Below, piece by piece: positions 1 through 5,904 of a stretch of 9,158 bases of DNA. Location: positions 1-9,158 of the forward strand of contig JBAWAP010000334.1 in assembly GCA_049589355.1 (NCBI GenBank), read 5' to 3'. A program made the position numbers and the translations under genes. How positions within the stretch are numbered: position 1 is the first letter of the stretch; each line of letters starts with the position of its first letter. The DNA comes from JBAWAP01 sp049589355 (GTDB lineage Bacteria; Chloroflexota; Anaerolineae; VGOG01). Below the pieces are notes generated by a model. It did no database searches. It saw nothing but the letters and a program-made list of their open reading frames with translations, and had not been told where the DNA came from.

Positions 1-2
1 CC

Positions 3-86
3 TAAGAGCCTATCCTAAAATTACCCCGCGCGCTCAAAAACAAGCGTGAAAATGGAAGCCCAGAGGGATTTTAGGATAGGGTCTAA
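3..86. mobile_element. MITE-like element with IS5-type ends
   Basis: A 78-bp element at 6-83 has 16-bp terminal inverted repeats, GAGCCTATCCTAAAAT on the left and, on the complementary strand of the right end, GACCCTATCCTAAAAT, with one mismatch. It is flanked by a direct duplication TAA (3-5 and 84-86, within CTAAG on both sides). The end sequence and the 3-bp TNA target are what is known for IS5-family elements of the IS1031/IS427 type. There is no room for a transposase, so it would be a non-autonomous derivative mobilised in trans. It lies 2 bases upstream of the Shine-Dalgarno site of the following gene. The left flank is only two bases inside the window. Confidence 0.72.
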
Positions 87-88
87 GT

Positions 89-93
89 GGAGG
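89..93 (+). promoter_or_regulatory. Ribosome binding site that decides the hydrolase start
   Basis: GGAGG lies 8 bases before a TTG codon at 102, an ideal spacing. The alternatives are weaker. GTG at 87 would rely on AGGG inside the right end of the MITE. ATG at 141 has GAGGG only one base away, too close to work. TTG 102 is therefore preferred. Confidence 0.55.
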
Positions 94-101
94 AAGCAAC
101 G

Positions 102-764
102 TTGATCAACCAAGAATCGCCTGGTAACCAGCGCGAGGGTATGATCGAGCAAACCGTAAGTTTGAGGTATCTGCTTTTTCTACCGCGAGACTATGGGACA
201 AGCCCAGACGAAAAATGGCCCTTGATTCTCTTCCTTCACGGGGTGGGCGAACGGGGCGATAACCCGGAGTTGGTGAAGAAACACGGGATACCCAAAATCG
301 TCGAGCGGCAGCCCGACTTCCCGTTTATCGCCGTCTCTCCACAATGCCCCGACGAAACGACGTGGTGGGATCACCACCGGACACTGAAGGCGCTGCTGGA
401 CGAGATAGTGGCGAACTACGCGGTAGATACGGCTCGCATCTACCTGACGGGGTTGAGCATGGGAGGATATGGTACGTGGGGTCTGGCGATGAGATACCCA
501 GAGCTATTCGCAGCCATCGCTCCCATTTGTGGCGGTGGTTTCCCTGAATTCGCCAGTCAGCTCAAGGACATTCCGGTCTGGGCCTTTCACGGCGCAGAAG
601 ACGACGTTATCAAGCTCGAAGTGGGCCAGCGGATGGTGGACGCATTGCTGGCCTGCGGCGGCAACGTGCGCTTCACCGTCTACCCCGGCGTTGGGCACGA
701 CTCCTGGACGCAGACCTACGACAACCCTGAGCTTTACCAGTGGTTTCTTCAACACACGCGATAA
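102..764 (+). CDS. Alpha/beta hydrolase, predicted peptidase/esterase
   Basis: This is a serine hydrolase of the phospholipase/carboxylesterase or 'predicted peptidase' (COG4099-like) group. Numbering from a GTG at 87, it shows an oxyanion segment HGVG (51-54), the nucleophile elbow G-L-S-M-G with Ser124, an acid in H-G-A-E-D (Asp172) and the catalytic His204 in GVGHDSW. That is a complete Ser-Asp-His triad in the usual order and spacing. The protein is about 220 residues, a single catalytic domain with no obvious signal peptide, so a cytoplasmic enzyme is likely. The substrate cannot be read from the sequence; esters or small peptides are typical for the family. The start at TTG 102 is chosen from the GGAGG site; GTG 87 and ATG 141 are possible. 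The gene stands alone and ends in a strong terminator. The MITE just upstream may have separated it from its native promoter or supply a new one. Confidence 0.85.
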   Translation: MINQESPGNQREGMIEQTVSLRYLLFLPRDYGTSPDEKWPLILFLHGVGERGDNPELVKKHGIPKIVERQPDFPFIAVSPQCPDETTWWDHHRTLKALLDEIVANYAVDTARIYLTGLSMGGYGTWGLAMRYPELFAAIAPICGGGFPEFASQLKDIPVWAFHGAEDDVIKLEVGQRMVDALLACGGNVRFTVYPGVGHDSWTQTYDNPELYQWFLQHTR

Positions 765-783
765 CAGATGCTCTGGTAGGCGT

Positions 784-824
784 CTCCCCGCCGGTTTGTC
801 AGGTCCCGGCGGGGAGTTTTTGTT
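784..824 (+). terminator. Rho-independent terminator of the hydrolase gene
   Basis: A perfect 11-bp stem, CTCCCCGCCGG (784-794) with CCGGCGGGGAG (806-816), has an 11-base loop and is followed by TTTTTGTTT. It begins 19 bases after the stop codon and insulates the downstream gene. Confidence 0.93.
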
Positions 825-856
825 TCCCATTAGACTGAAGTCCCAGATCAACTGCT

Positions 857-885
857 TTGACGAAACTGAGATGACATAGTATAAT
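857..885 (+). promoter_or_regulatory. Sigma70-type promoter for the STAND NTPase gene
   Basis: TTGACG at 857-862 and TATAAT at 880-885 are separated by exactly 17 bases, close to the housekeeping consensus. A start near 892 would give about a 100-base leader before the STAND gene. The promoter lies right after the hydrolase terminator, so the STAND gene is an independent unit. Confidence 0.82.
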
Positions 886-910
886 TTGGATTAAGAATCA
901 AAAAGGAGAG

Positions 911-987
911 GCCTCTTGACACTGTGGAGATTGTCTTTGTAGAAGTCTAAGTGAAGAACCCATACACTTGGTGAAATCTCTCAAGGC
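911..987 (+). promoter_or_regulatory. Structured 5' leader able to hide the STAND ribosome binding site
   Basis: A hairpin CTAAGTG (947-953) / CACTTGG (965-971) is nested inside an outer interrupted stem: GCC (911-913), TTGA (916-919) and GAGATT (927-932) pair with the continuous strand AATCTC-TCAA-GGC (975-987). The 3' strand contains the AAGG (983-986) that would serve the STAND start at 994. The pairings were read by eye; the regulatory role is inference. Confidence 0.4.
916..942 (+). CDS. Possible 8-residue leader peptide
   Basis: An excellent Shine-Dalgarno AGGAG (904-908) stands 7 bases before TTG at 916, which opens a reading frame of eight codons (M-T-L-W-R-L-S-L) ending in TAG at 940. 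No other start codon uses this site. It is in phase with the STAND gene but separated from it by TAG (940) and TGA (952). It could be a true leader peptide whose translation opens the downstream structure, or the relic of an older upstream start. The evidence is only the ribosome binding site and position. Confidence 0.28.
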   Translation: MTLWRLSL

Positions 988-993
988 GAATTG

Positions 994-3900
994 ATGATGA
1001 AGCAATATATGAAGGAACAGCTAAATGCTATTCTAGACGTTGGCTTTGCTTCCCGCGAAGACACTGCCGGCTTCAAAGAGGTCAAACATGATCCTTATGT
1101 AGAAGCATTACAGAGCTGGCTGCATAGCTATGGGTCAAATTGGGCAGAACAACCAAGGTTCTCGATCACACAGGGCCTAATTGATCGCGGCGTAGATCTA
1201 AAGGTTGAATTCAAGATAGCAGACTACGTTGTGGGGTTTCAAGTTTGGAGTTACAACGACATCAAGCGAAAGGAGCTTGAAAAAGATATCTGGCGACAGA
1301 TTGGGGAATCAGGGTCATATCATCTCAATGATTTCTACGTTATCCTCTGCGGGGACATGACCGATCCGAGTCAGTATCAGAAGGTAAGACGTTTTATAGA
1401 TCTCGTTGAGCGGGGGCGCTACCCTCTCATCACTGTAATACCTCCCGAGAAGGCGTGGAAACTGTACCAAGCGTTCAAGCAGCCGATTGATGTACAGCAG
1501 ATTGAAAGCCGCTTAACCAGTCTTGCGAGATTCTTAAATGCTATAGGTAGGCAGCAAGAACTACATACTCAAAACTCAGTCTATTTCAATCTCGACCAAC
1601 TATATGTTCCCCCCGCCGAGTATTCACAAATTGAACAAACCCTTGAGACAAATGACATCGTAATCATTGTTGGTCCTCCACATTTGGGTAAGACTTACAC
1701 GGCGGTCAAGCTACTATACAAATACTATCTTCAGGGTTATCAGCCCTCGTGGGTATTCAGCAGAATTACCCGCGAGGACATTCAGTTGCCATCTCTTCAG
1801 GACATTTATCATCAATATGGCATTCGAGACAGCTTCACTCTTGAATCAATGATTGCACCAGGGTGCATTGTATACCTAGAGGATCCCTACGGAAGAACAA
1901 AACGAGAAGAATTGGAATTCGTGCATAGCGAAAGGCGATTCGAAATTGGTGACCTGCTTCTAATGCTCAAGAGCCGTTCACACATCGCTGACAGAAAGCC
2001 AAAAGTCGTGATTACGTCACGAGAAGGCATCTTTCGCCATGCAATCCAACTACAGCCTGAGCTATCAAAGCATGCAGTTTGGCTCAAGGCCGGTGATGAT
2101 ACAGAGGATGAGCTAATCTCATACAGTTTTGCTAGTAGAGTAGAGATCGTAAAGAAATACATGCGCCTGTATAAACCTTCATGGCTACAGCTTCCGGAAG
2201 ACTCTCGAGATGAGGCATTGAAGAACATAGAAGAGATATTGTCTTGGGCTGCTAATCTCTTGTGGACGCCACATGGTATACGACGGTTTTTCCAAGCATC
2301 GCGGAATATGGACCTGCGTGATGCTGATGCTCTCAAGAAGGTTGTACTCGAGTCTGCAGACATATCCGACTCCTTTGCCAGTGAGATTGGTTTACTGCCA
2401 TATACACAACAGCTTGTTTTTGTCGTCATATATCTTGCCAACTTTCGCAAAAGGGGCCAACCCCTTTCGGCTGGACCCTCAAAGGTTGACAATGAATACT
2501 TGGCACTTGTGCAAGCTCTCGGGTTTAGCCTAGATGAGGCACAAGATGCGTGGGGCCAAGTCATTGAAAGCTATGCAACTATCATTGAAGCAATTCAAAG
2601 GGCCTTGGATTCTCCCTTTGAAGTGGACCTCGTCCGCTTTGCTCACCCTGCTTACGATGATGCCGTATTTAAATTCCTGTCGAACAACCCAGACGTTCTT
2701 GAAAACATCTTCGCTCACATTCCACCGCTGCTTCAATCTCAATCGGGTACACACCTGGCTCAAGATATGGTTGGGCTAATCCATCATTGGCATCAACATA
2801 GCCCCTCGGAAGAGGCTCGAGTCCTGAAAAACTATCTTACCACTGACAATGAATCTCTATTGACTGAACTCGCAGAAGAGTATGCCCTTCTCTATCCCAA
2901 TATTGAAAACGAGACTCTGAAGTCAGCTATTCATCAGATACCTGAACACCCCATTGCCAGAAGCGATAATAGCCCCGTCAGGCAGGTTTTTGTAAGAGCC
3001 GCACACATTGCCAGAAGTATGCCACTGGATAAACGTTGTGAGATTTTGCTAGAGGGACTTGGTGATAATCCCCTCCTGATGTGGAAGAGTGAGTACAGAC
3101 CATATGATCTCATTTGCCGATACTATGACAAAGTCACTGATGAAGCTCGCGAGCATCTGGAGAATTATCTCAACAGCGGCAGTGATGCTTGGTGGGTAGT
3201 AGGACGTTCGCTTGGTAATTACTATGATTGTCTCCCTCAACATCTTCAGCAAGCGGCTGAAACGATAGCTACCACAGACACTCTTGGCTCATTTATTGCT
3301 AGAAAAGAACTTATCATAGGCCTTATTCTGGGCTTTGGGCAGTTCAACAACAGCGCAAATCATCTGATTCACGCCATGTCAACTAGTGAATACCCTAAGA
3401 CTCGCGCATATCTGGCGGGCGCCTTGGTTCCAGTTTATGATCAGCTTGATCAGAAACTTCGAAAGAAATGGCACCACTTGGTAGAGGAAGATCTAGATCA
3501 GTGTACCATCGCTGCAGCAGAACGAATCATTGAATTGTCCACTAAAGACAAGCTAGCCAATGCTCTAAAGGCCAATGGCCTGTTTGATTTCGCTCTTAAT
3601 TGTGCTGAGTCAGGCTCGGCCGTAGTCCGCGCGGAAATGTTGGGTATTCTACTTGAAAACCAAGGTAAGATACCCACCGACAACGTTGAACGAGTAATTG
3701 ACAAATTGATTCATGATGACGTCGATATTGTACGAGCGGCAGCACTTTACTGGATGTTAGGTAGTCGCGAACTGCAGACTGAATTGCCCGAAAGGTTTCA
3801 AACCTTAGTAACCGACACTTCGGTGTGTGCGAAGCTGAGCAAGTTAATCTTCTACACTAATCCACCTAGTAAAGCGTCAAATGATCTGAGTCAGGAAATC

Positions 3901-4281
3901 GAAGAGCTCAAGGACACTGATTCACGATTTCTCTACAATGCACTTGTCTTTCACATTGCAGCTCAATTGCCTTTCTTGCCATCCTCTTGGAAAGAATGGC
4001 TCAAACAAGAGTTAGCCAAAGGAGAACGTGATACCGAGGGCATTGTGAACATAGGCAAGTGGTATCATCGTGAGGACGACAGAGTTCGCCCGATTTTTGA
4101 GCCTAATTGGGTATTAAATTACGCAGAGCCAGCTCAGCTAATCTGGTATGAGCCGCGAAAGCGCTTTTTAATCATGGATATGGGCAGGAACAAAGACGAA
4201 TTTGTGATAATCAAGAATCTTGACGAGCTAGACCTGATTTTCGATGTTAAACAGGAAATTCCCAACTATTTGGTGTGTTGA
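994..4281 (+). CDS. STAND-type P-loop NTPase with nuclease-like N-terminus, probable antiphage defence protein
   Basis: A protein of about 1095 residues in three parts, numbered from TTG 991. (a) Residues 55-160 resemble a restriction-endonuclease-like fold, with Gly-Val-Asp (Asp69) and the strand VGFQVWS. The usual (E/Q)xK reads Q84-V-W86, so the catalytic lysine appears lost. (b) A STAND-type NTPase core: Walker A GPPHLGKT (228-235), Walker B IVYLEDPYG (293-301) and a sensor-like VVITSRE (339-345). This resembles the family I know as nSTAND3. (c) A winged-helix-like stretch, then long helical HEAT-like repeats (for example about 875-925), and a short beta-rich tail. Avs-type STAND proteins sense phage proteins through such C-terminal repeats and then activate the N-terminal effector; a similar role here is inference. 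ATG 994 is chosen because AAGG (983-986) lies 7 bases upstream; TTG 991 is possible. The gene is markedly AT-rich (22 of 60 G+C at 2101-2160, against 40 of 60 at 6601-6660 in glnS), suggesting transfer. It has its own promoter, and no clear terminator follows. Confidence 0.8.
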   Translation: MMKQYMKEQLNAILDVGFASREDTAGFKEVKHDPYVEALQSWLHSYGSNWAEQPRFSITQGLIDRGVDLKVEFKIADYVVGFQVWSYNDIKRKELEKDIWRQIGESGSYHLNDFYVILCGDMTDPSQYQKVRRFIDLVERGRYPLITVIPPEKAWKLYQAFKQPIDVQQIESRLTSLARFLNAIGRQQELHTQNSVYFNLDQLYVPPAEYSQIEQTLETNDIVIIVGPPHLGKTYTAVKLLYKYYLQGYQPSWVFSRITREDIQLPSLQDIYHQYGIRDSFTLESMIAPGCIVYLEDPYGRTKREELEFVHSERRFEIGDLLLMLKSRSHIADRKPKVVITSREGIFRHAIQLQPELSKHAVWLKAGDDTEDELISYSFASRVEIVKKYMRLYKPSWLQLPEDSRDEALKNIEEILSWAANLLWTPHGIRRFFQASRNMDLRDADALKKVVLESADISDSFASEIGLLPYTQQLVFVVIYLANFRKRGQPLSAGPSKVDNEYLALVQALGFSLDEAQDAWGQVIESYATIIEAIQRALDSPFEVDLVRFAHPAYDDAVFKFLSNNPDVLENIFAHIPPLLQSQSGTHLAQDMVGLIHHWHQHSPSEEARVLKNYLTTDNESLLTELAEEYALLYPNIENETLKSAIHQIPEHPIARSDNSPVRQVFVRAAHIARSMPLDKRCEILLEGLGDNPLLMWKSEYRPYDLICRYYDKVTDEAREHLENYLNSGSDAWWVVGRSLGNYYDCLPQHLQQAAETIATTDTLGSFIARKELIIGLILGFGQFNNSANHLIHAMSTSEYPKTRAYLAGALVPVYDQLDQKLRKKWHHLVEEDLDQCTIAAAERIIELSTKDKLANALKANGLFDFALNCAESGSAVVRAEMLGILLENQGKIPTDNVERVIDKLIHDDVDIVRAAALYWMLGSRELQTELPERFQTLVTDTSVCAKLSKLIFYTNPPSKASNDLSQEIEELKDTDSRFLYNALVFHIAAQLPFLPSSWKEWLKQELAKGERDTEGIVNIGKWYHREDDRVRPIFEPNWVLNYAEPAQLIWYEPRKRFLIMDMGRNKDEFVIIKNLDELDLIFDVKQEIPNYLVC

Positions 4282-4330
4282 GCGGCGAAGTGACTGCTAT
4301 CATACCTCAAACCCAATGAGACAAAGCCAT

Positions 4331-4348
4331 GAAGAATACAACCACTGA
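4331..4348 (+). pseudogene. Fossil of a hepT 3' end
   Basis: These five codons plus TGA (E-E-Y-N-H-stop) align without gaps to the last five codons of the intact hepT (E-E-H-N-I-stop at 5707-5724), and the homology continues directly into the glnS leader copy. Upstream of 4331 no convincing hepT similarity can be seen. It indicates that a second hepT once stood before the truncated glnS copy. Confidence 0.55.
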
Positions 4349-4527
4349 AGGAAAAACCGAGAAGGGAGCACGAATATGACCACAAACGATTCCGGTCGGC
4401 CCACTGACTTTATCCGAGATGCCATCAAGGAAGACTTGAGGGCAAACAGGTTCGGCGAGCGAGTGCATACTCGGTTTCCACCAGAGCCGAACAGCTATCT
4501 GCATATCGGACACGCCAAAGCCATCTG
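4331..4527 (+). repeat. Duplicated hepT-tail/glnS-5' segment, copy A
   Basis: It matches 5707-5904 (copy B) over 197 versus 198 bases with a single one-base gap in the glnS ribosome-binding region (GGAGC-ACG versus GGAGCTACG). Within the glnS coding part I count 16 differences in about 152 bases, close to 90% identity. The match ends abruptly after GCCATCTG (4527). Confidence 0.88.
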
Positions 4528-4558
4528 CATAAGGATCTGTGCGGGGGCTGCTGGGTGA
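4376..4558 (+). pseudogene. Truncated glnS copy (first ~50 codons)
   Basis: The frame starts with the same M-T-T-N-D-S as intact glnS and keeps the class I signature region P-P-E-P-N-x-Y-L-H-I-G-H-A-K-A-I. It then leaves homology after Ile50 and ends at TGA 4556-4558, giving 60 residues instead of 564. Differences from the intact copy include Glu7Gly, Ser10Thr, Val17Ile, Thr24Ala, Gly29Glu and Gly40Ser. The ribosome binding site GGGAG is conserved 9 bases or so upstream, so a short peptide could still be made. It cannot be a functional synthetase because nearly the whole catalytic domain and the anticodon-binding part are missing. It is most simply the displaced 5' end left by insertion or tandem duplication of the following module. 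Confidence 0.9.
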
Positions 4559-4606
4559 CTGGCAATCCTACCGCGATGGCGCCAACCACAAGGCTGCTTT
4601 TGGAGG
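4508..4606 (+). repeat. Leader repeat L1 (before the unknown helical gene)
   Basis: This 99-bp unit matches 4976-5073. It begins inside the truncated glnS (GGACACGCCAAAGCC), passes the breakpoint after 4527, and ends on TTTTGGAGG, the Shine-Dalgarno of the next gene. The first ~74 bases differ at 13 positions, mostly transitions; the last part aligns less well but both copies end on the same TTTTGGAGG. Confidence 0.82.
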
Positions 4607-4617
4607 CGAGCAGCAAA

Positions 4618-4971
4618 ATGAAAGACCTCTCAGCCATTCAGGCCCGGTATGTGCGTGATCCTCTGCCGGTGCGTCTGGGCGGACTGGCCACCGACATGGC
4701 CCGCATCGCCTCATTCTCACAGAATCCAGCCAACCTCGTGCCGGTAGCAGACCTGATACGAGAGGCCGCGCACTTCATCGAGTGGTGCGCTCCGGAATCT
4801 GACCTGGAAAGCCAGGTGACGCTGTTGGAACTGCAGCGCCGCCTGGCCCAGTGGCGGATGCGGTTGCCCCAGAGGTTCCCTGACCAGGCTTGGCGTGCCC
4901 AGATGATCGCCGAGGCCCAGCGGTGGAGCCAGCGCGTGTTAGAGATGAGTGGCCTGTTGGCAGAAATGTGA
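4618..4971 (+). CDS. Small helical protein of unknown function
   Basis: A 117-residue soluble protein predicted by eye to be almost entirely helical, with no signal peptide, membrane segment or catalytic motif that I recognise. Features are the opening L-S-A-I-Q-A-R-Y, a P-L-P-V-R-L-G-G-L stretch, a F-I-E-W segment, a Leu/Gln/Arg-rich middle and W-S-Q-R-V-L-E-M-S-G-L-L near the end. It gives me the impression of a small family common in Chloroflexota, but I cannot name it. ATG 4618 is preferred over GTG 4555 because GGAGG (4602-4606) lies 11 bases upstream and because the equivalent leader in the second repeat copy is plainly non-coding. It sits between two copies of the same leader, directly upstream of mntA-hepT, so a link to that toxin-antitoxin pair is possible but unproven. 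Confidence 0.65.
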   Translation: MKDLSAIQARYVRDPLPVRLGGLATDMARIASFSQNPANLVPVADLIREAAHFIEWCAPESDLESQVTLLELQRRLAQWRMRLPQRFPDQAWRAQMIAEAQRWSQRVLEMSGLLAEM

Positions 4972-4975
4972 GGTT

Positions 4976-5073
4976 GGACACGTCAAAGCCATCTGCATAA
5001 AGATCTGTACAAGAGCTGTTGGGTAACTGGCAGCCCTGCCTCAATGGCGACTTGTCACAATTGTTTTTGGAGG
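4976..5073 (+). repeat. Leader repeat L2 (before mntA)
   Basis: The second copy of the 4508-4606 unit starts 4 bases after the stop of the unknown helical gene and ends on the mntA Shine-Dalgarno. It still carries a scrap of glnS (CACGTCAAAGCCATCTG), which shows that it descends from the glnS junction seen in L1. A weak promoter-like TTGGAC (4974) / CATAAA (4996) with a 16-base gap could drive mntA-hepT. Confidence 0.82.
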
Positions 5074-5080
5074 GGAGTCA

Positions 5081-5380
5081 ATGTCAACTATGAACACAGA
5101 GGACCTTCTGGTGAGACTGGGAGCGCTTAAGCCGGAGATAACAGCACGGTACAAGGTGAGGGAGATAGCGCTCTTTGGTTCCTTTGTTCGGGGAGAGCAA
5201 GGTGGAACCAGCGATGTTGACGTCTTGGTGGACTTTGAAGAGGGAGCGGACCTGTTCGACCTGGTGGGGCTGGCATTGTTCTTAGAGGCGGAGCTTCAGC
5301 GGAAGGTGGATGTGGTCCCCAAGCGTGCTCTGAGGGCAGAGCTTCGAGAGACAGTGCTTCGAGAGGTCGTGCCGGCATGA
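5081..5380 (+). CDS. mntA: MntA-type nucleotidyltransferase antitoxin
   Basis: A minimal nucleotidyltransferase of 99 residues. It has the exact family signature G-S-x10-D-x-D (Gly33, Ser34, Asp45, Asp47) and a third acidic residue at Asp77 (K-V-D-V-V). In the type VII system MntA transfers AMP from ATP to a tyrosine in the HepT active site and so silences the toxin; that role is taken from the family. The start at 5081 has GGAGGGG (5069-5075) five bases upstream; the Met at 5090 is too far from it. The stop overlaps the hepT start (ATGA at 5377-5380), which indicates translational coupling and fixed stoichiometry. The leader before it is a duplicate of the one before the preceding small gene. 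Confidence 0.92.
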   Translation: MSTMNTEDLLVRLGALKPEITARYKVREIALFGSFVRGEQGGTSDVDVLVDFEEGADLFDLVGLALFLEAELQRKVDVVPKRALRAELRETVLREVVPA

Positions 5381-5724
5381 GAGACTACAGGCTCTATCTG
5401 AAGGACATCCTGGCGGCAATGGAGAGCATCGAAGCGTTCGTTGCAGGGATGGATTTGGATGCTTTTCGGGCAGATGACAAGACCGCAAGCGCGGTGGTCA
5501 GGAAGTTTGAGATCATTGGGGAGGCAGCGAAGGGGGTTCCTGACGAGGTACGGCGAAGCTATCCTCAGGTTCCCTGGAAGGAAATGGCCGGGATGAGAGA
5601 CAGGCTGATCCACGTCTACTTTGGTGTGGATTACCAACTGGTCTGGATGACGATCAAAGAGCGCCTTCCGCAGGTTAAGCCACAGATCCAGGAAATTCTG
5701 CGACAAGAAGAACACAACATCTGA
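5377..5724 (+). CDS. hepT: HepT-type HEPN ribonuclease toxin
   Basis: A 115-residue all-helical HEPN protein (DUF86 group). It has the family's E-I-I-G-E-A-A-K helix at 45-52 and the RNase motif R-x4-H-x-Y as Arg74, His79 and Tyr81 (RDRLIHVY). HepT proteins dimerise and cleave RNA, tRNA in the cases studied; the tyrosine of the motif is the residue AMPylated by MntA. All key residues are present, so the toxin should be active when unmodified. It overlaps mntA by four bases. glnS follows after only 28 bases with no terminator between, so an essential synthetase may share the transcript. The tail of this gene is duplicated as a fossil at 4331-4348. Confidence 0.92.
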   Translation: MRDYRLYLKDILAAMESIEAFVAGMDLDAFRADDKTASAVVRKFEIIGEAAKGVPDEVRRSYPQVPWKEMAGMRDRLIHVYFGVDYQLVWMTIKERLPQVKPQIQEILRQEEHNI

Positions 5725-5904
5725 AAGAAAACGCGAGAAGGGAGCTACGAATATGACCACGAACGATTCCGAACGCCCCTCCGACTTCATCCGAGATGCC
5801 GTCAAGGAAGACTTGAGGACAAACAGGTTCGGCGGGCGAGTTCATACTCGGTTCCCACCGGAGCCGAACGGCTATCTGCATATCGGGCACGCCAAGGCCA
5901 TCTG
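5707..5904 (+). repeat. Duplicated hepT-tail/glnS-5' segment, copy B
   Basis: The intact counterpart of 4331-4527. It covers the last codons of hepT, the 28-base spacer with the glnS ribosome binding site GGGAG (5740-5744), and glnS codons 1 to about 50. Confidence 0.88.

Noticed and set aside
1887..2564. 225-codon open frame on the minus strand inside the STAND gene
   Set aside because: It is antisense to the conserved NTPase region, has a low-complexity Ser/Arg-rich composition and no start context; a shadow of the real gene.
4555..4617. GTG 4555 as start of the small helical protein
   Set aside because: The extra codons lie in the leader repeat, whose second copy is non-coding before mntA; the Shine-Dalgarno fits ATG 4618.
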